The notes under the pieces were generated by a model. It did no database searches and was not told the origin of the DNA. It saw nothing but the letters and a program-made list of their open reading frames with translations. This document shows, in pieces, positions 24,456-33,194 of a stretch of 64,000 bases of DNA (its first letter is position 1; every line of letters starts with the position of its first letter). Both the position numbers and the translations under genes were made by a program. Source of the DNA: DMER64 sp964600385 (GTDB lineage: Bacteria; Bacteroidota; Bacteroidia; Bacteroidales; UBA932); NCBI GenBank assembly GCA_964600385.1, contig CAZRJC010000002.1, forward strand, positions 62,001 through 126,000, given 5' to 3'.

Positions 24456-25472
24456 ATGGAAAAATTTGATCCACACAAACAGAGAGATGTTACCGACGGA
24501 GATTACGAAGAAAAAATAAGGCCACAGGAATTCAATCAGTTTTCAGGTCAGGATAAGATTACAGATAATCTGAAAGTATTTGTAAAAGCGGCCCTGTTAC
24601 GCGGTGAATCACTCGATCACGTATTACTTCACGGACCTCCGGGCCTTGGAAAAACCACACTGGCTCATATCATTGCACATGAACTGGGCGTAGGACTAAG
24701 AATTACCTCGGGCCCCGTTTTGGATAAACCGGGTGATCTGGCCGGATTATTAACAGGGTTGGAACACGGTGACGTTCTTTTTATTGATGAAATTCACAGA
24801 TTATCTTCGGTTGTGGAGGAATACCTGTATTCAGCCATGGAGGATTATACCATTGATATCATGATTGACAAAGGTCCCGGAGCCCGTTCCGTGCAATTGT
24901 CATTACAACCCTTTACTTTGGTAGGAGCCACAACAAGAAGCGGTTTATTGACAGCCCCACTCAGAGCCCGTTTTGGTATTCAGTGTCATCTGGAATATTA
25001 CGACGCACCGGTATTATTACAGATTATTTTGCGTTCTGCGACTATTCTTCAGGTGGATATTGATGAACAGGCCGCTATGGAGATTGCATCGAGGAGCAGG
25101 GGCACTCCCCGTATTGCGAATGCTTTATTGAGGAGAGTAAGGGATTTTGCTCAGGTTAAAGGTGACGGAACCATAGATACATCAATAACAAAATATGCCC
25201 TGGACGCCCTTAACATAGATAAAAGAGGACTCGACCAGATGGATAATAAGATATTGACTACCATTATCAATAAATTCCGTGGCGGGCCGGTAGGAATTGG
25301 CACAATTGCCACTGCTGTGAGTGAAGATGTGGGTACATTGGAAGAAGTCTACGAACCGTTTTTAATAAAAGAAGGTTTGTTGCAACGGACACCCCGGGGA
25401 AGGGAAGCAACTGCACTGGCTTATGAACATCTGGGCCTGACTGCAAATAATGATAAAAATAGTTTGTTTTAA
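24456..25472 (+). CDS. ruvB: Holliday junction DNA helicase RuvB
   Basis: This 338-residue AAA+ motor drives branch migration with RuvA. Walker A is GPPGLGKTTLAHI and Walker B is VLFIDEIHRLS. The sensor I region is GATTRSGLLTAPLRARFG, and the C-terminal winged-helix domain includes PVGIGTIATAVSEDVGTLEE. The length is normal. The gene starts right after the candidate oriC. It heads a same-strand run of seven genes to 35288 with short or negative spacing. Confident. Confidence 0.97.
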   Translation: MEKFDPHKQRDVTDGDYEEKIRPQEFNQFSGQDKITDNLKVFVKAALLRGESLDHVLLHGPPGLGKTTLAHIIAHELGVGLRITSGPVLDKPGDLAGLLTGLEHGDVLFIDEIHRLSSVVEEYLYSAMEDYTIDIMIDKGPGARSVQLSLQPFTLVGATTRSGLLTAPLRARFGIQCHLEYYDAPVLLQIILRSATILQVDIDEQAAMEIASRSRGTPRIANALLRRVRDFAQVKGDGTIDTSITKYALDALNIDKRGLDQMDNKILTTIINKFRGGPVGIGTIATAVSEDVGTLEEVYEPFLIKEGLLQRTPRGREATALAYEHLGLTANNDKNSLF

Positions 25473-25480
25473 TTTGATTT

Positions 25481-26719
25481 ATGAGAGCGTTAAAAAGCAT
25501 AATAGTTTTTCTAACTGTATTTTACAGTACAATAATATTTAGTGTCGAACCTTTGCACGCCTGTACATCGGCCATTATAACAGGAAAAGTCACTGCAAAC
25601 GGCCGGCCGTTATTATGGAAACACCGTGACACAGGTCAGGAACAAAACAGAATAGAGTTTTTCAATACGGGTAAGTATGCTTTTATTGCTCTGGTGGATT
25701 CTCCCGATAAAGGAGGAGTAGCCTGGACCGGAACTAATGCCGCCGGTTTTTCTATTATGAACACGGCCTCGTACAATTTTAAGGACGATGACGTCAAAGA
25801 GATGGATAAGGAAGGAATCGTGATGTACAGGGCATTGGAGATTTGTGGTTCGCTGCCGGATTTTGAAAAAATGCTCGATACGCTTCCAAGACCCATGGGT
25901 GTTGAAGCAAATTTTGGAGTAATAGACGCTTTCGGGGGAGCCGCATATTATGAGGTGAATAATCATTCATGGACCAAGACAGATGTAAATGATCCGCGCA
26001 TTGCTCCGGGTGGGTACCTGATATATACAAATTTCTCCTATTCGGGAAGAATTAATGAAGGCATGGGATATATCAGACACCAGACAGCAACTGAACTGTT
26101 CGGACATAAGGCTGTAACCGGGCAGTTCACTCCTCAATGGATTTTCAACAATCTTTCCCGTTCTTTTTATCATTCGCTTCTGGGTTACGACTTGTGTGAT
26201 CCGGAATTCTCTCCTGAAAATGGAAGAGGCTGGTTTATAGATCAGGATTTCATACCAAGAAAATCTTCCTCATGTTCCATAGTGATTGAAGGTGTAAAAA
26301 AAGGAGACGACCCGCTTAAAACAACCATGTGGACCGTTTTAGGCTACCCTCCGGCAGGTGTTTGTATTCCCGTATGGGTGCAAATGGGTGATAAACAGCC
26401 CGGATTGCTTGTGAAAAGTAATAAATCAGATAATTCGGTTCTATGTGAATGGGCTGTCGGTTTGAAAAACAGCACATTTCCCGTAAAGAGAGGCAACGGC
26501 TCCAAATACATGCATTTCACCCAAATATTTAATACAAAGGGAAGCGGCTATATGCAACAACTCCGGATACTGGAAGACGAGTTGTTTAAAACATATGAAA
26601 AGACACTCTCCCGCCTCGAAAAAGAGGGTCTGACAGGAAAAAAATTGGCAACAAAAGAAATAGAGGAGATGTATAAAGAGATATCTTTGCACATCCGTGA
26701 GGTGTATGATAGATTATAA
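25481..26719 (+). CDS. Exported Ntn-hydrolase, C45/choloylglycine-hydrolase-like
   Basis: This 412-residue protein has a signal peptide whose end reads EPLHACTSAIITGKVTANG. Cleavage before Cys 28 would expose an N-terminal nucleophile cysteine, as in Ntn hydrolases. The following GRPLLWKHRDTG matches the C45 (acyl-CoA:6-aminopenicillanate acyltransferase-like) and choloylglycine hydrolase pattern. Such enzymes hydrolyse linear amide C-N bonds. The substrate is unknown; bile-salt, acyl-homoserine and peptide amides are all possible in the superfamily. HAC could also be read as a lipobox, in which case the Cys would be lipidated and not catalytic. The gene is 8 bases after ruvB and overlaps mfd. 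Confidence 0.75.
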   Translation: MRALKSIIVFLTVFYSTIIFSVEPLHACTSAIITGKVTANGRPLLWKHRDTGQEQNRIEFFNTGKYAFIALVDSPDKGGVAWTGTNAAGFSIMNTASYNFKDDDVKEMDKEGIVMYRALEICGSLPDFEKMLDTLPRPMGVEANFGVIDAFGGAAYYEVNNHSWTKTDVNDPRIAPGGYLIYTNFSYSGRINEGMGYIRHQTATELFGHKAVTGQFTPQWIFNNLSRSFYHSLLGYDLCDPEFSPENGRGWFIDQDFIPRKSSSCSIVIEGVKKGDDPLKTTMWTVLGYPPAGVCIPVWVQMGDKQPGLLVKSNKSDNSVLCEWAVGLKNSTFPVKRGNGSKYMHFTQIFNTKGSGYMQQLRILEDELFKTYEKTLSRLEKEGLTGKKLATKEIEEMYKEISLHIREVYDRL

Positions 26720-29700
26720 CGTAGAGGATCTGTTTGGATTTCTTGAAGAGGAGCCAGTTCCCGGCGGGAATAAAAAAATAGCACTGGAAGGTCTTTCCGG
26801 TTCTGCTGTTTATTTTCCTTTGGCTTCCATAGTCAGGAAAGGTTCGGGCAGGATTCATATTGTGGCCGAGGCAGACGCCGCAAGGGCATCTTTTGCAGCT
26901 GACGACCTGACAACACTTCTTGGTTACGAAAGGGTTTTCTTTTATCCCGCCTCGTACAGGGGCGCCGGATTATCAAAACGGGCTGATGAATCCTATCGCG
27001 TACAGCGGACGGCTGCGTTGCAGGAAGTGATGCGTTTCCTGCAAAACCCCGACGATCTTGTTCTTGTTTCGTATCCACAGGCACTCGAAGAAGGAATACC
27101 TTCTGCCCGGACTCTGGCTGAAAACAGTCTCATTATTCATACCGGAGACCGTCTATCGCATGATTTTATCAAGGAATGTCTTTTTTCGCAAGGTTTTTCC
27201 AAAGTTGATTTTGTAAGTGAACCGGGGCAGTTTGCCATAAGAGGAAGTATAATTGACGTTTTTTCCTACGGGGAAAACAAACCGTATCGCATTAATTTTT
27301 TTGGTGACGAGGTGGAAAGCCTTCGTCTTTTCGATTATAATACACAACAATCCATAGAACCAAGGCAATCCATAACCATCGTATCCGGAATGGAAGGTGT
27401 TGAATCCCTTGGAAATACAATAGGTTCCGGAGCTGTCATCTGGAATAACGGGGTTTCCTTGCCGGGTCTTTTTTCCGGTATCACGGAATTTATTACAGAC
27501 GGTTTTGAGAAAACGGAAAGGAAAGTAGTGTATGAAACCGTTCCGCAACCTGTGTTTAATAAGAATTTCGAGTGGCTGGTTCAGGATATAAACCAAAAAA
27601 AGGAACTCGGATACAGAGTGTGTATTCTGAGTGAAAATACGGCACAGATAAACCGTCTTGATGAGATCTTTGAAAGTCAGGGATGCCGGAAGCCCTTTGT
27701 AGAGTATATTACCGCCTCGCTGCACGAAGGATTCGTAGATCATAAAAATAAAGTCTGCCTCTATACGGACCATCAGTTGTTCGAACGGCAGCACCGTGTA
27801 AAACTCAGGAGATCGGTCGAGAAAAGCGAACAATTAACCATAAACGATCTTTCCGGTTTCCGGATAGGGGATTATGTGGTACATATAGATCACGGGGTAG
27901 GGATTTTTGGAGGACTGGTTAAGGCAGACATTAACGGGAAACCGCAGGAGGTGATAAAGCTTATCTATAGGGATAATGATGTGCTTTTCGTAAATATCCA
28001 CGGTTTGCACCGCATTTCCAGGTATAAAAGTCATGAAAGCGGAGCTCCCAAAATATACAAACTTGGATCAGGCGCCTGGAACCGGCTCAAACAACAGACA
28101 AAGAATAAAGTCAAGGATATTGCCCGTGATCTGATCAAACTCTATTCGCAGAGACAGGCCACCGAAGGTTTTGCATTTACCCCGGATACATACCTTCAGC
28201 ACGAACTCGAGGCCTCATTCATTTATGAGGACACTCCGGATCAGTTAAAGGCTACACAGGATGTAAAACAGGATATGGAGCAACCTCATCCCATGGACAG
28301 GCTTATTTGCGGCGATGTGGGTTTTGGAAAGACCGAGGTAGCCATCCGGGCCGCGTTTAAAGCGATCACCGACGGGAAACAGGTTGCCGTTCTGGTTCCC
28401 ACGACCATTCTGGCCTTACAGCATTATCAGACTTTTTCTGAGCGGCTGGCCAATTTTCCCGTGACGGCCAGTTTTATCTCGCGACTCAAAACGACAAGTG
28501 AAGTCAAAGAAATACTGGCACAACTGGAAGAAGGAAAAATAGACATCATAATAGGCACCCATCGTCTTTTGAATTCAGATGTAAAATTCAAAGACCTCGG
28601 CCTTCTGATCATTGATGAAGAACAGAAATTCGGAGTGGCTGCCAAAGAAAAGCTTCGTCAACTGAAGCTCAATGTAGACACCCTGACCATGACCGCGACG
28701 CCTATACCGCGTACATTACAGTTTTCACTTATGGGCGCCCGGGACCTGTCTATTATTCAGACACCTCCGCCAAACCGACTTCCTATCCAAACCGAAGTGC
28801 AGCTGTTCGATGAAGATCTCATTAAAGAGGCTATTGCTCTGGAACTGGAAAGGGGAGGGCAGTTATTCTTTGTCCATAACCGCGTAGAAGATATTTTATC
28901 AATAGCAGATATTCTGCAGCGTATATGGCCGGGATTAAGAATTGGAATAGGCCATGGCCAAATGGCTCCAAAGGCACTTGAAAAAGTCCTCCTGGATTTT
29001 ATCTGCGGCGATTACGATTTGTTACTTGCCACTTCCATTATTGAAAACGGGATAGATATTCCCAATGCCAATACAATAATCATTAACAGAGCCCATACTT
29101 TTGGCCTGAGTGATCTGCATCAGATGAGAGGCAGGGTAGGCCGGTCAAACAGGAAAGCCTATTGTTATCTTCTTGTTCCTCAAAATACTACGCTTTCAGA
29201 AGATGCCAAAAGACGCCTGAATGCACTCGAGGCCTTTACCGAACTCGGAAGCGGTTTCAATATTGCCATGCAGGATCTGGATATTCGCGGAGCCGGCAAC
29301 CTGCTGGGAGGCGAACAAAGCGGGTATATTGCCGAAATGGGATTCGAAGCCTACCAGCGCATTCTGGAGGAAGCCCTGGCGGAAATGAATGAGAGCACAG
29401 TTGGCCAGGAAAAGGAATACATATCTGACTGTACCATTGAAACCGATCTGGAAGTGATGATTCCCGACGATTATATTTCTCAGGTTCCCGAGAAGATACG
29501 CCTTTATAAGGAATTGGACAATATGAGGGAAGAAGATCAGTTACAACGTTTTTTTGCCGGTCTTGAAGACCGTTTTGGTCCTGTACCCGATCCATTGAAA
29601 CAACTGGGGTACGTTGTGCGCCTCAGACGGATTGCCATCAAACTTGGTTTTGAGCGTATTGTATTGAAAAACGGCATAATGCTTGCATATTTCATCAGTA

Positions 29701-29876
29701 ATCCGCAGTCCTCCTATTACAAGAGTGCACTTTTTGCCGATATTTTAAATTATATTTCTTCCAACCCGCGCCAATTTTTGGTTAAAGAACATAATAATAA
29801 ATTATTTGTAAAAGTATCCCAGGTCAATAGTGTGGAAGCTGCGTACAATTTATTAAAAATTTTTGCAAAACATTGA
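26706..29876 (+). CDS. mfd: Transcription-repair coupling factor Mfd
   Basis: This is a 1056-residue SF2 translocase that removes stalled RNA polymerase and recruits UvrA. The ATG at 26706 is preferred; GTG at 26697 is an in-frame alternative. Both lie inside the end of the C45 gene. The UvrB-like N-terminal module fills about residues 1-300. It is followed by a CarD-like RNA polymerase interaction domain (FRIGDYVVHIDHGVGIFGGL, about 380-460) and the helicase core with Walker A GDVGFGKTEVAIRAA and DEEQ box IIDEEQKFGV. MTATPIPRTLQFS follows. The C-terminal TRCF domain is complete. Length is slightly below the E. coli protein (1148). Confidence 0.95.
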   Translation: MIDYNVEDLFGFLEEEPVPGGNKKIALEGLSGSAVYFPLASIVRKGSGRIHIVAEADAARASFAADDLTTLLGYERVFFYPASYRGAGLSKRADESYRVQRTAALQEVMRFLQNPDDLVLVSYPQALEEGIPSARTLAENSLIIHTGDRLSHDFIKECLFSQGFSKVDFVSEPGQFAIRGSIIDVFSYGENKPYRINFFGDEVESLRLFDYNTQQSIEPRQSITIVSGMEGVESLGNTIGSGAVIWNNGVSLPGLFSGITEFITDGFEKTERKVVYETVPQPVFNKNFEWLVQDINQKKELGYRVCILSENTAQINRLDEIFESQGCRKPFVEYITASLHEGFVDHKNKVCLYTDHQLFERQHRVKLRRSVEKSEQLTINDLSGFRIGDYVVHIDHGVGIFGGLVKADINGKPQEVIKLIYRDNDVLFVNIHGLHRISRYKSHESGAPKIYKLGSGAWNRLKQQTKNKVKDIARDLIKLYSQRQATEGFAFTPDTYLQHELEASFIYEDTPDQLKATQDVKQDMEQPHPMDRLICGDVGFGKTEVAIRAAFKAITDGKQVAVLVPTTILALQHYQTFSERLANFPVTASFISRLKTTSEVKEILAQLEEGKIDIIIGTHRLLNSDVKFKDLGLLIIDEEQKFGVAAKEKLRQLKLNVDTLTMTATPIPRTLQFSLMGARDLSIIQTPPPNRLPIQTEVQLFDEDLIKEAIALELERGGQLFFVHNRVEDILSIADILQRIWPGLRIGIGHGQMAPKALEKVLLDFICGDYDLLLATSIIENGIDIPNANTIIINRAHTFGLSDLHQMRGRVGRSNRKAYCYLLVPQNTTLSEDAKRRLNALEAFTELGSGFNIAMQDLDIRGAGNLLGGEQSGYIAEMGFEAYQRILEEALAEMNESTVGQEKEYISDCTIETDLEVMIPDDYISQVPEKIRLYKELDNMREEDQLQRFFAGLEDRFGPVPDPLKQLGYVVRLRRIAIKLGFERIVLKNGIMLAYFISNPQSSYYKSALFADILNYISSNPRQFLVKEHNNKLFVKVSQVNSVEAAYNLLKIFAKH

Positions 29877-29898
29877 AAAAGTGCGACATTTGCAAGCT

Positions 29899-31203
29899 AT
29901 GCGAAATATTGTTACCCCTTTGGTAGCTTTCTGTGCAATATCATTATTGTTTGGAACACAGAAAGCTGTAGCTCAATCTACCGATGCATTAGGAACCTTT
30001 ACGCCTTATTCAATGTTTGGCGTTGGAGAAATTTCCCGTGCGGGGACTTCTCTTAACAGGGGTATGGGCGGAATTGGTGTGGGCTTGCGTGACAACCGCT
30101 ACATTAATTATCTGAATCCGGCAGCAGCATCGGCTCACGACACACTGGCCTTCATGCTCGATTTTGGTATCATGCAGAATAACTTCTACAACACAGACGG
30201 GGTTCGTAAATCTGCCTACAACGTGTTTAACATGCATCACATAATGCTGTCCTTTCCCGTATGGAAGAGTTCTGCCATGCAACTGGGAATTGTACCTTAC
30301 AGCAACGTCGGCTATCGTTTCATAGAAGACGAAAACAGGGATGAAATCCTGTCTACGGTTGGGGCCTTGCGTTATTACCATTTCGGGCAGGGAAGCATAA
30401 ACCAGGCTTTTGCCGCCTATTCGGCTACGTTTTTCAAACATCTTTCGCTGGGTGTGCAGGGAACATACTATTTTGGGAACATTGAACGAAACGCTCAGGC
30501 TGTTTCTCTTACATCTTCAGAGTCGTACGGAACCCTCAAGACAGGTTACGATATGGTCATTGGCTCGTTTGGAGGCCAATTCGGATTACAGGCTTTCGGT
30601 AATTTCAACCCGACTACCTCTTTCACAGTAGGTGCAAAATATGCTTTGAGTACCCGCCTGAGGGGTGATGTAACCCGTTTCGCACACGTAGAAAAATCTT
30701 CAGTAATAGATACCGTCTATTCAGTTACTACAGACGGAGCCAGTATGGTTGTTCCATCTGAATGGTCGGTCGGTTTTTCAATCCGGAAACAGGATAAATG
30801 GGCTTTTGGTGCAGATTATGAGCAATCAGACTGGACAAAAACAAATTTTTCGGATGTCCCCGGCGTAAATTTTAACACCGCCCTCAGCCGTTCCGTCAAA
30901 GCCGGTTTTGAATTCACACCGGACCGTTACAGTGTACGCTATTTCATGCGCAGATGGACTTACCGCATGGGAGCCTATTATGAGCAATCGTATATGATGC
31001 TCAACGGGCAGCAGATTAGGGCCACCGGGATAACTTTAGGTTTTTCGGTCCCAATTTACAGATGGTACAATGCCTTCAGCGTTTCAATAGATCTGGGTCA
31101 GAGAGGAAGTATTGAGAACAATCTGGTTCGTGAGAGGTACGCCATGTTTATTCTTAATGTAAATTTACATGATATTTGGTTCGTTAAACATAGATATAAT
31201 TAA
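29899..31203 (+). CDS. Outer membrane beta-barrel protein, FadL-like, unknown function
   Basis: This 434-residue protein starts at ATG 29899 (MRNIVTPLVAFCAISLLFG) with a signal peptide ending KAVAQ. The mature protein begins with YSMFGVGEISRAGTSLNRG, then a long series of alternating-hydrophobic strands typical of an outer membrane barrel. The N-terminal GxGGxGVGLRDNRYINYLNPAA resembles the plug region of the FadL/OmpP1/PorV-type barrels. The C-terminus lacks a classical terminal Phe. It sits in one run with the repeat protein, lptC and a periplasmic chaperone, which suggests an envelope biogenesis role. The function is not known. Confidence 0.7.
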   Translation: MRNIVTPLVAFCAISLLFGTQKAVAQSTDALGTFTPYSMFGVGEISRAGTSLNRGMGGIGVGLRDNRYINYLNPAAASAHDTLAFMLDFGIMQNNFYNTDGVRKSAYNVFNMHHIMLSFPVWKSSAMQLGIVPYSNVGYRFIEDENRDEILSTVGALRYYHFGQGSINQAFAAYSATFFKHLSLGVQGTYYFGNIERNAQAVSLTSSESYGTLKTGYDMVIGSFGGQFGLQAFGNFNPTTSFTVGAKYALSTRLRGDVTRFAHVEKSSVIDTVYSVTTDGASMVVPSEWSVGFSIRKQDKWAFGADYEQSDWTKTNFSDVPGVNFNTALSRSVKAGFEFTPDRYSVRYFMRRWTYRMGAYYEQSYMMLNGQQIRATGITLGFSVPIYRWYNAFSVSIDLGQRGSIENNLVRERYAMFILNVNLHDIWFVKHRYN

Positions 31204-31216
31204 ATCCGAGACAAAA

Positions 31217-32551
31217 ATGAAAAAGTTAGGTATCCTGTTCACGTTAATATTCTTTGCCTTTGTGACGCAATCTTATGCACAGGCGGGTAAGTTTGGAGCT
31301 ACCCCTGAGGATAGTGTGGAATGCGTAAAGTATTTGTCTTTTTATAAAGACTATTACAAGAACGGCAACATCAGAGAAGCCCTTCCCTCCTGGAGAGGCG
31401 CTGTGAGAATCTGTCCGGTAGGTGTGACCCAGTCCTTGTACCAGGATGGACAAAATATAATCAAATATCTTATTAATCAGGCAAAGGATCCTGCACAAAG
31501 GGCCGCCCTGGTTGACTCTCTTTTCTTAATGTATGATATCAGGATAGAGAAATTTCCCACAAGTAAGAGCCGTTTGAGTGCATACACATATAAGGCTTAC
31601 GATATGATAACTTTTTGCAAAGACAATGAAGAACCTATCTTCAAGGCATTGCAGGATGTGATAAATTTCGGAGGAGCCAACACAGATCACGGGATTTTGG
31701 TATATGACATGCAATATGCCGTTAACCTCTTTAAAGCAGGGAAACTCAATGCACAGCAGGTAATTGAAGAATACGATAAACTGGGTGCCATTTTTGAAAA
31801 GAAAGCTGCCGGCAACGGTGACGATGCCTTTACTGAAGCACGCAATAATTTTGAAACGATTTTTGCCGTGAGCGGAGTGGCCGATTGTGACAACCTGCTT
31901 GCTCTTTTCGGTCCCAAATTTGAGAGTAATTCCAATAACCTGGCATTTGTAAAAAGAGTAGTACAACTATTATCTAATGCCGGGTGCGAACGTTCCGACC
32001 TGTTCCTGAATGCCGTGGAAGCATTATACAAAATGGAACCTTCCTATACTTCTGCCTATTACCTGTACCGTTTGTATTCCTCCAGGGATGATAACGATGC
32101 CGCTGTATCTTTCCTGCAGAAGGCCATTGACAACGATTCTATCAGTCAGGAAATCCGCGCCGATTATTTACTTGAACTGGGTACGTTCTATTTTAAGAAA
32201 ATGAACAATAATCCCATGGCAGCCGATGCAGCACGCAAAGCCATTGAACAGAGCGATGCCATTAAGGGTAAAGCCTATCTGTTACTGGGTCATATCTGGG
32301 CTATGGCTAAAGCTACAGGTGGTACTGAGATAGACACCCGTGCCAATTTCTGGGTAGCCGTTGATTATTTTGCCAGAGCCAAAGCGGCCGATTCAACTTT
32401 AGCAGAAGAATGTGACAAACTGACAAGTACTTATCGTCAGTATTTCCCCACCATAGAAGAGGCTTTCATGCACGATCTTTCAGACGGATCCAGTTATACG
32501 GTAACTGCACCCGGCATGTCGGCCACCACTACGGTCAGAACTAAAAAATAA
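31217..32551 (+). CDS. Exported tetratricopeptide-like repeat protein
   Basis: This 444-residue protein starts at ATG 31217 (MKKLGILFTLIFFAFVTQ) with a signal peptide ending SYAQ. The mature part is almost all alpha-helical, with TPR-like helix pairs (for example YKDYYKNGNIREALPSW and YYLYRLYSSRDDNDAAVSFL). A low-complexity C-terminus ends SATTTVRTKK. It is 13 bases after the outer membrane protein gene and overlaps lptC by 1 base (TAATG). Such proteins usually serve as protein interaction scaffolds in the periplasm. No precise function can be given. Confidence 0.75.
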   Translation: MKKLGILFTLIFFAFVTQSYAQAGKFGATPEDSVECVKYLSFYKDYYKNGNIREALPSWRGAVRICPVGVTQSLYQDGQNIIKYLINQAKDPAQRAALVDSLFLMYDIRIEKFPTSKSRLSAYTYKAYDMITFCKDNEEPIFKALQDVINFGGANTDHGILVYDMQYAVNLFKAGKLNAQQVIEEYDKLGAIFEKKAAGNGDDAFTEARNNFETIFAVSGVADCDNLLALFGPKFESNSNNLAFVKRVVQLLSNAGCERSDLFLNAVEALYKMEPSYTSAYYLYRLYSSRDDNDAAVSFLQKAIDNDSISQEIRADYLLELGTFYFKKMNNNPMAADAARKAIEQSDAIKGKAYLLLGHIWAMAKATGGTEIDTRANFWVAVDYFARAKAADSTLAEECDKLTSTYRQYFPTIEEAFMHDLSDGSSYTVTAPGMSATTTVRTKK

Positions 32552-33171
32552 TGTTTTTCAGGGGTAAACTCCGGTGTATATTCAGGGTAGCAACAGCATT
32601 GGCCGTTGCTACCTTGTTTTTCTCATGCAAAAACCGTGTATCTACCATTGGGTCATTATCGAATCTCGACAGTATTCCTACCCAGACAATTGAGAATATG
32701 GTAGGATGGCAGATAGAAGGAGGTATTGTGAAAGGCCGTCTCACGGCTCCGTATATGGAAAAATACACTAAAGGACCCCAACCATATGAAATTTTCCCTA
32801 ATTCTTTCAGGGTAGAAGGGTATACGCGTGACGGAGAGCTCGAAACTGTCATAGTGGCCAATAAAGCCATGCATAAAACCGGCGATGAAGACATCTGGGT
32901 TGCTTACGGTAACGTCAAGATTACAAATATCTTGAAACAGGAGACCATGGAAACCGATACGCTGTTCTGGGATCAACAGAAGAAAATGATTTACACCCAT
33001 TGTTTTGTAAAACTCACTTCTCCCGATTTTTTTGCCCAGGGTTTTGGGATGGAATCCGATGACAGAGCCACAAACGCCAAAATACTGAGACCCTTCGATT
33101 CTTACGGATACATTCAAAAGGATACTTTGTCTAATAAAGAAAAAGACGTATCTTCGCGCCCTAATATATAA
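32551..33171 (+). CDS. lptC: LPS export system periplasmic protein LptC
   Basis: This 206-residue lipoprotein (lipobox ATLFFSC, about residue 26) matches the LptC form of Bacteroidota. The beta-jellyroll holds NMVGWQIEGGIVKGRLTAPYMEKY and later TDTLFWDQQKKMIYTHCFVK. The latter is the LptA/LptC-like repeat that often reads L-x-W-D/N-x-x-x-x-x-I/V. It helps pass lipopolysaccharide from the inner membrane to the LptA bridge. The start overlaps the stop of the TPR gene. Its neighbours are envelope proteins. The other lpt genes are elsewhere. Confidence 0.82.
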   Translation: MFFRGKLRCIFRVATALAVATLFFSCKNRVSTIGSLSNLDSIPTQTIENMVGWQIEGGIVKGRLTAPYMEKYTKGPQPYEIFPNSFRVEGYTRDGELETVIVANKAMHKTGDEDIWVAYGNVKITNILKQETMETDTLFWDQQKKMIYTHCFVKLTSPDFFAQGFGMESDDRATNAKILRPFDSYGYIQKDTLSNKEKDVSSRPNI

Positions 33172-33194
33172 ACAACAACATAAATACTATCAAA

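Noticed and set aside
26682..26689. TATCTTTG before mfd as a promoter
   Set aside because: It lies in coding sequence with no -33 element at the right distance. It may be real, but the evidence was too thin to list as a feature.
27153..27833. Open frame of 226 codons on the minus strand inside mfd
   Set aside because: It is antisense to a well-conserved gene, with no recognisable product or promoter.
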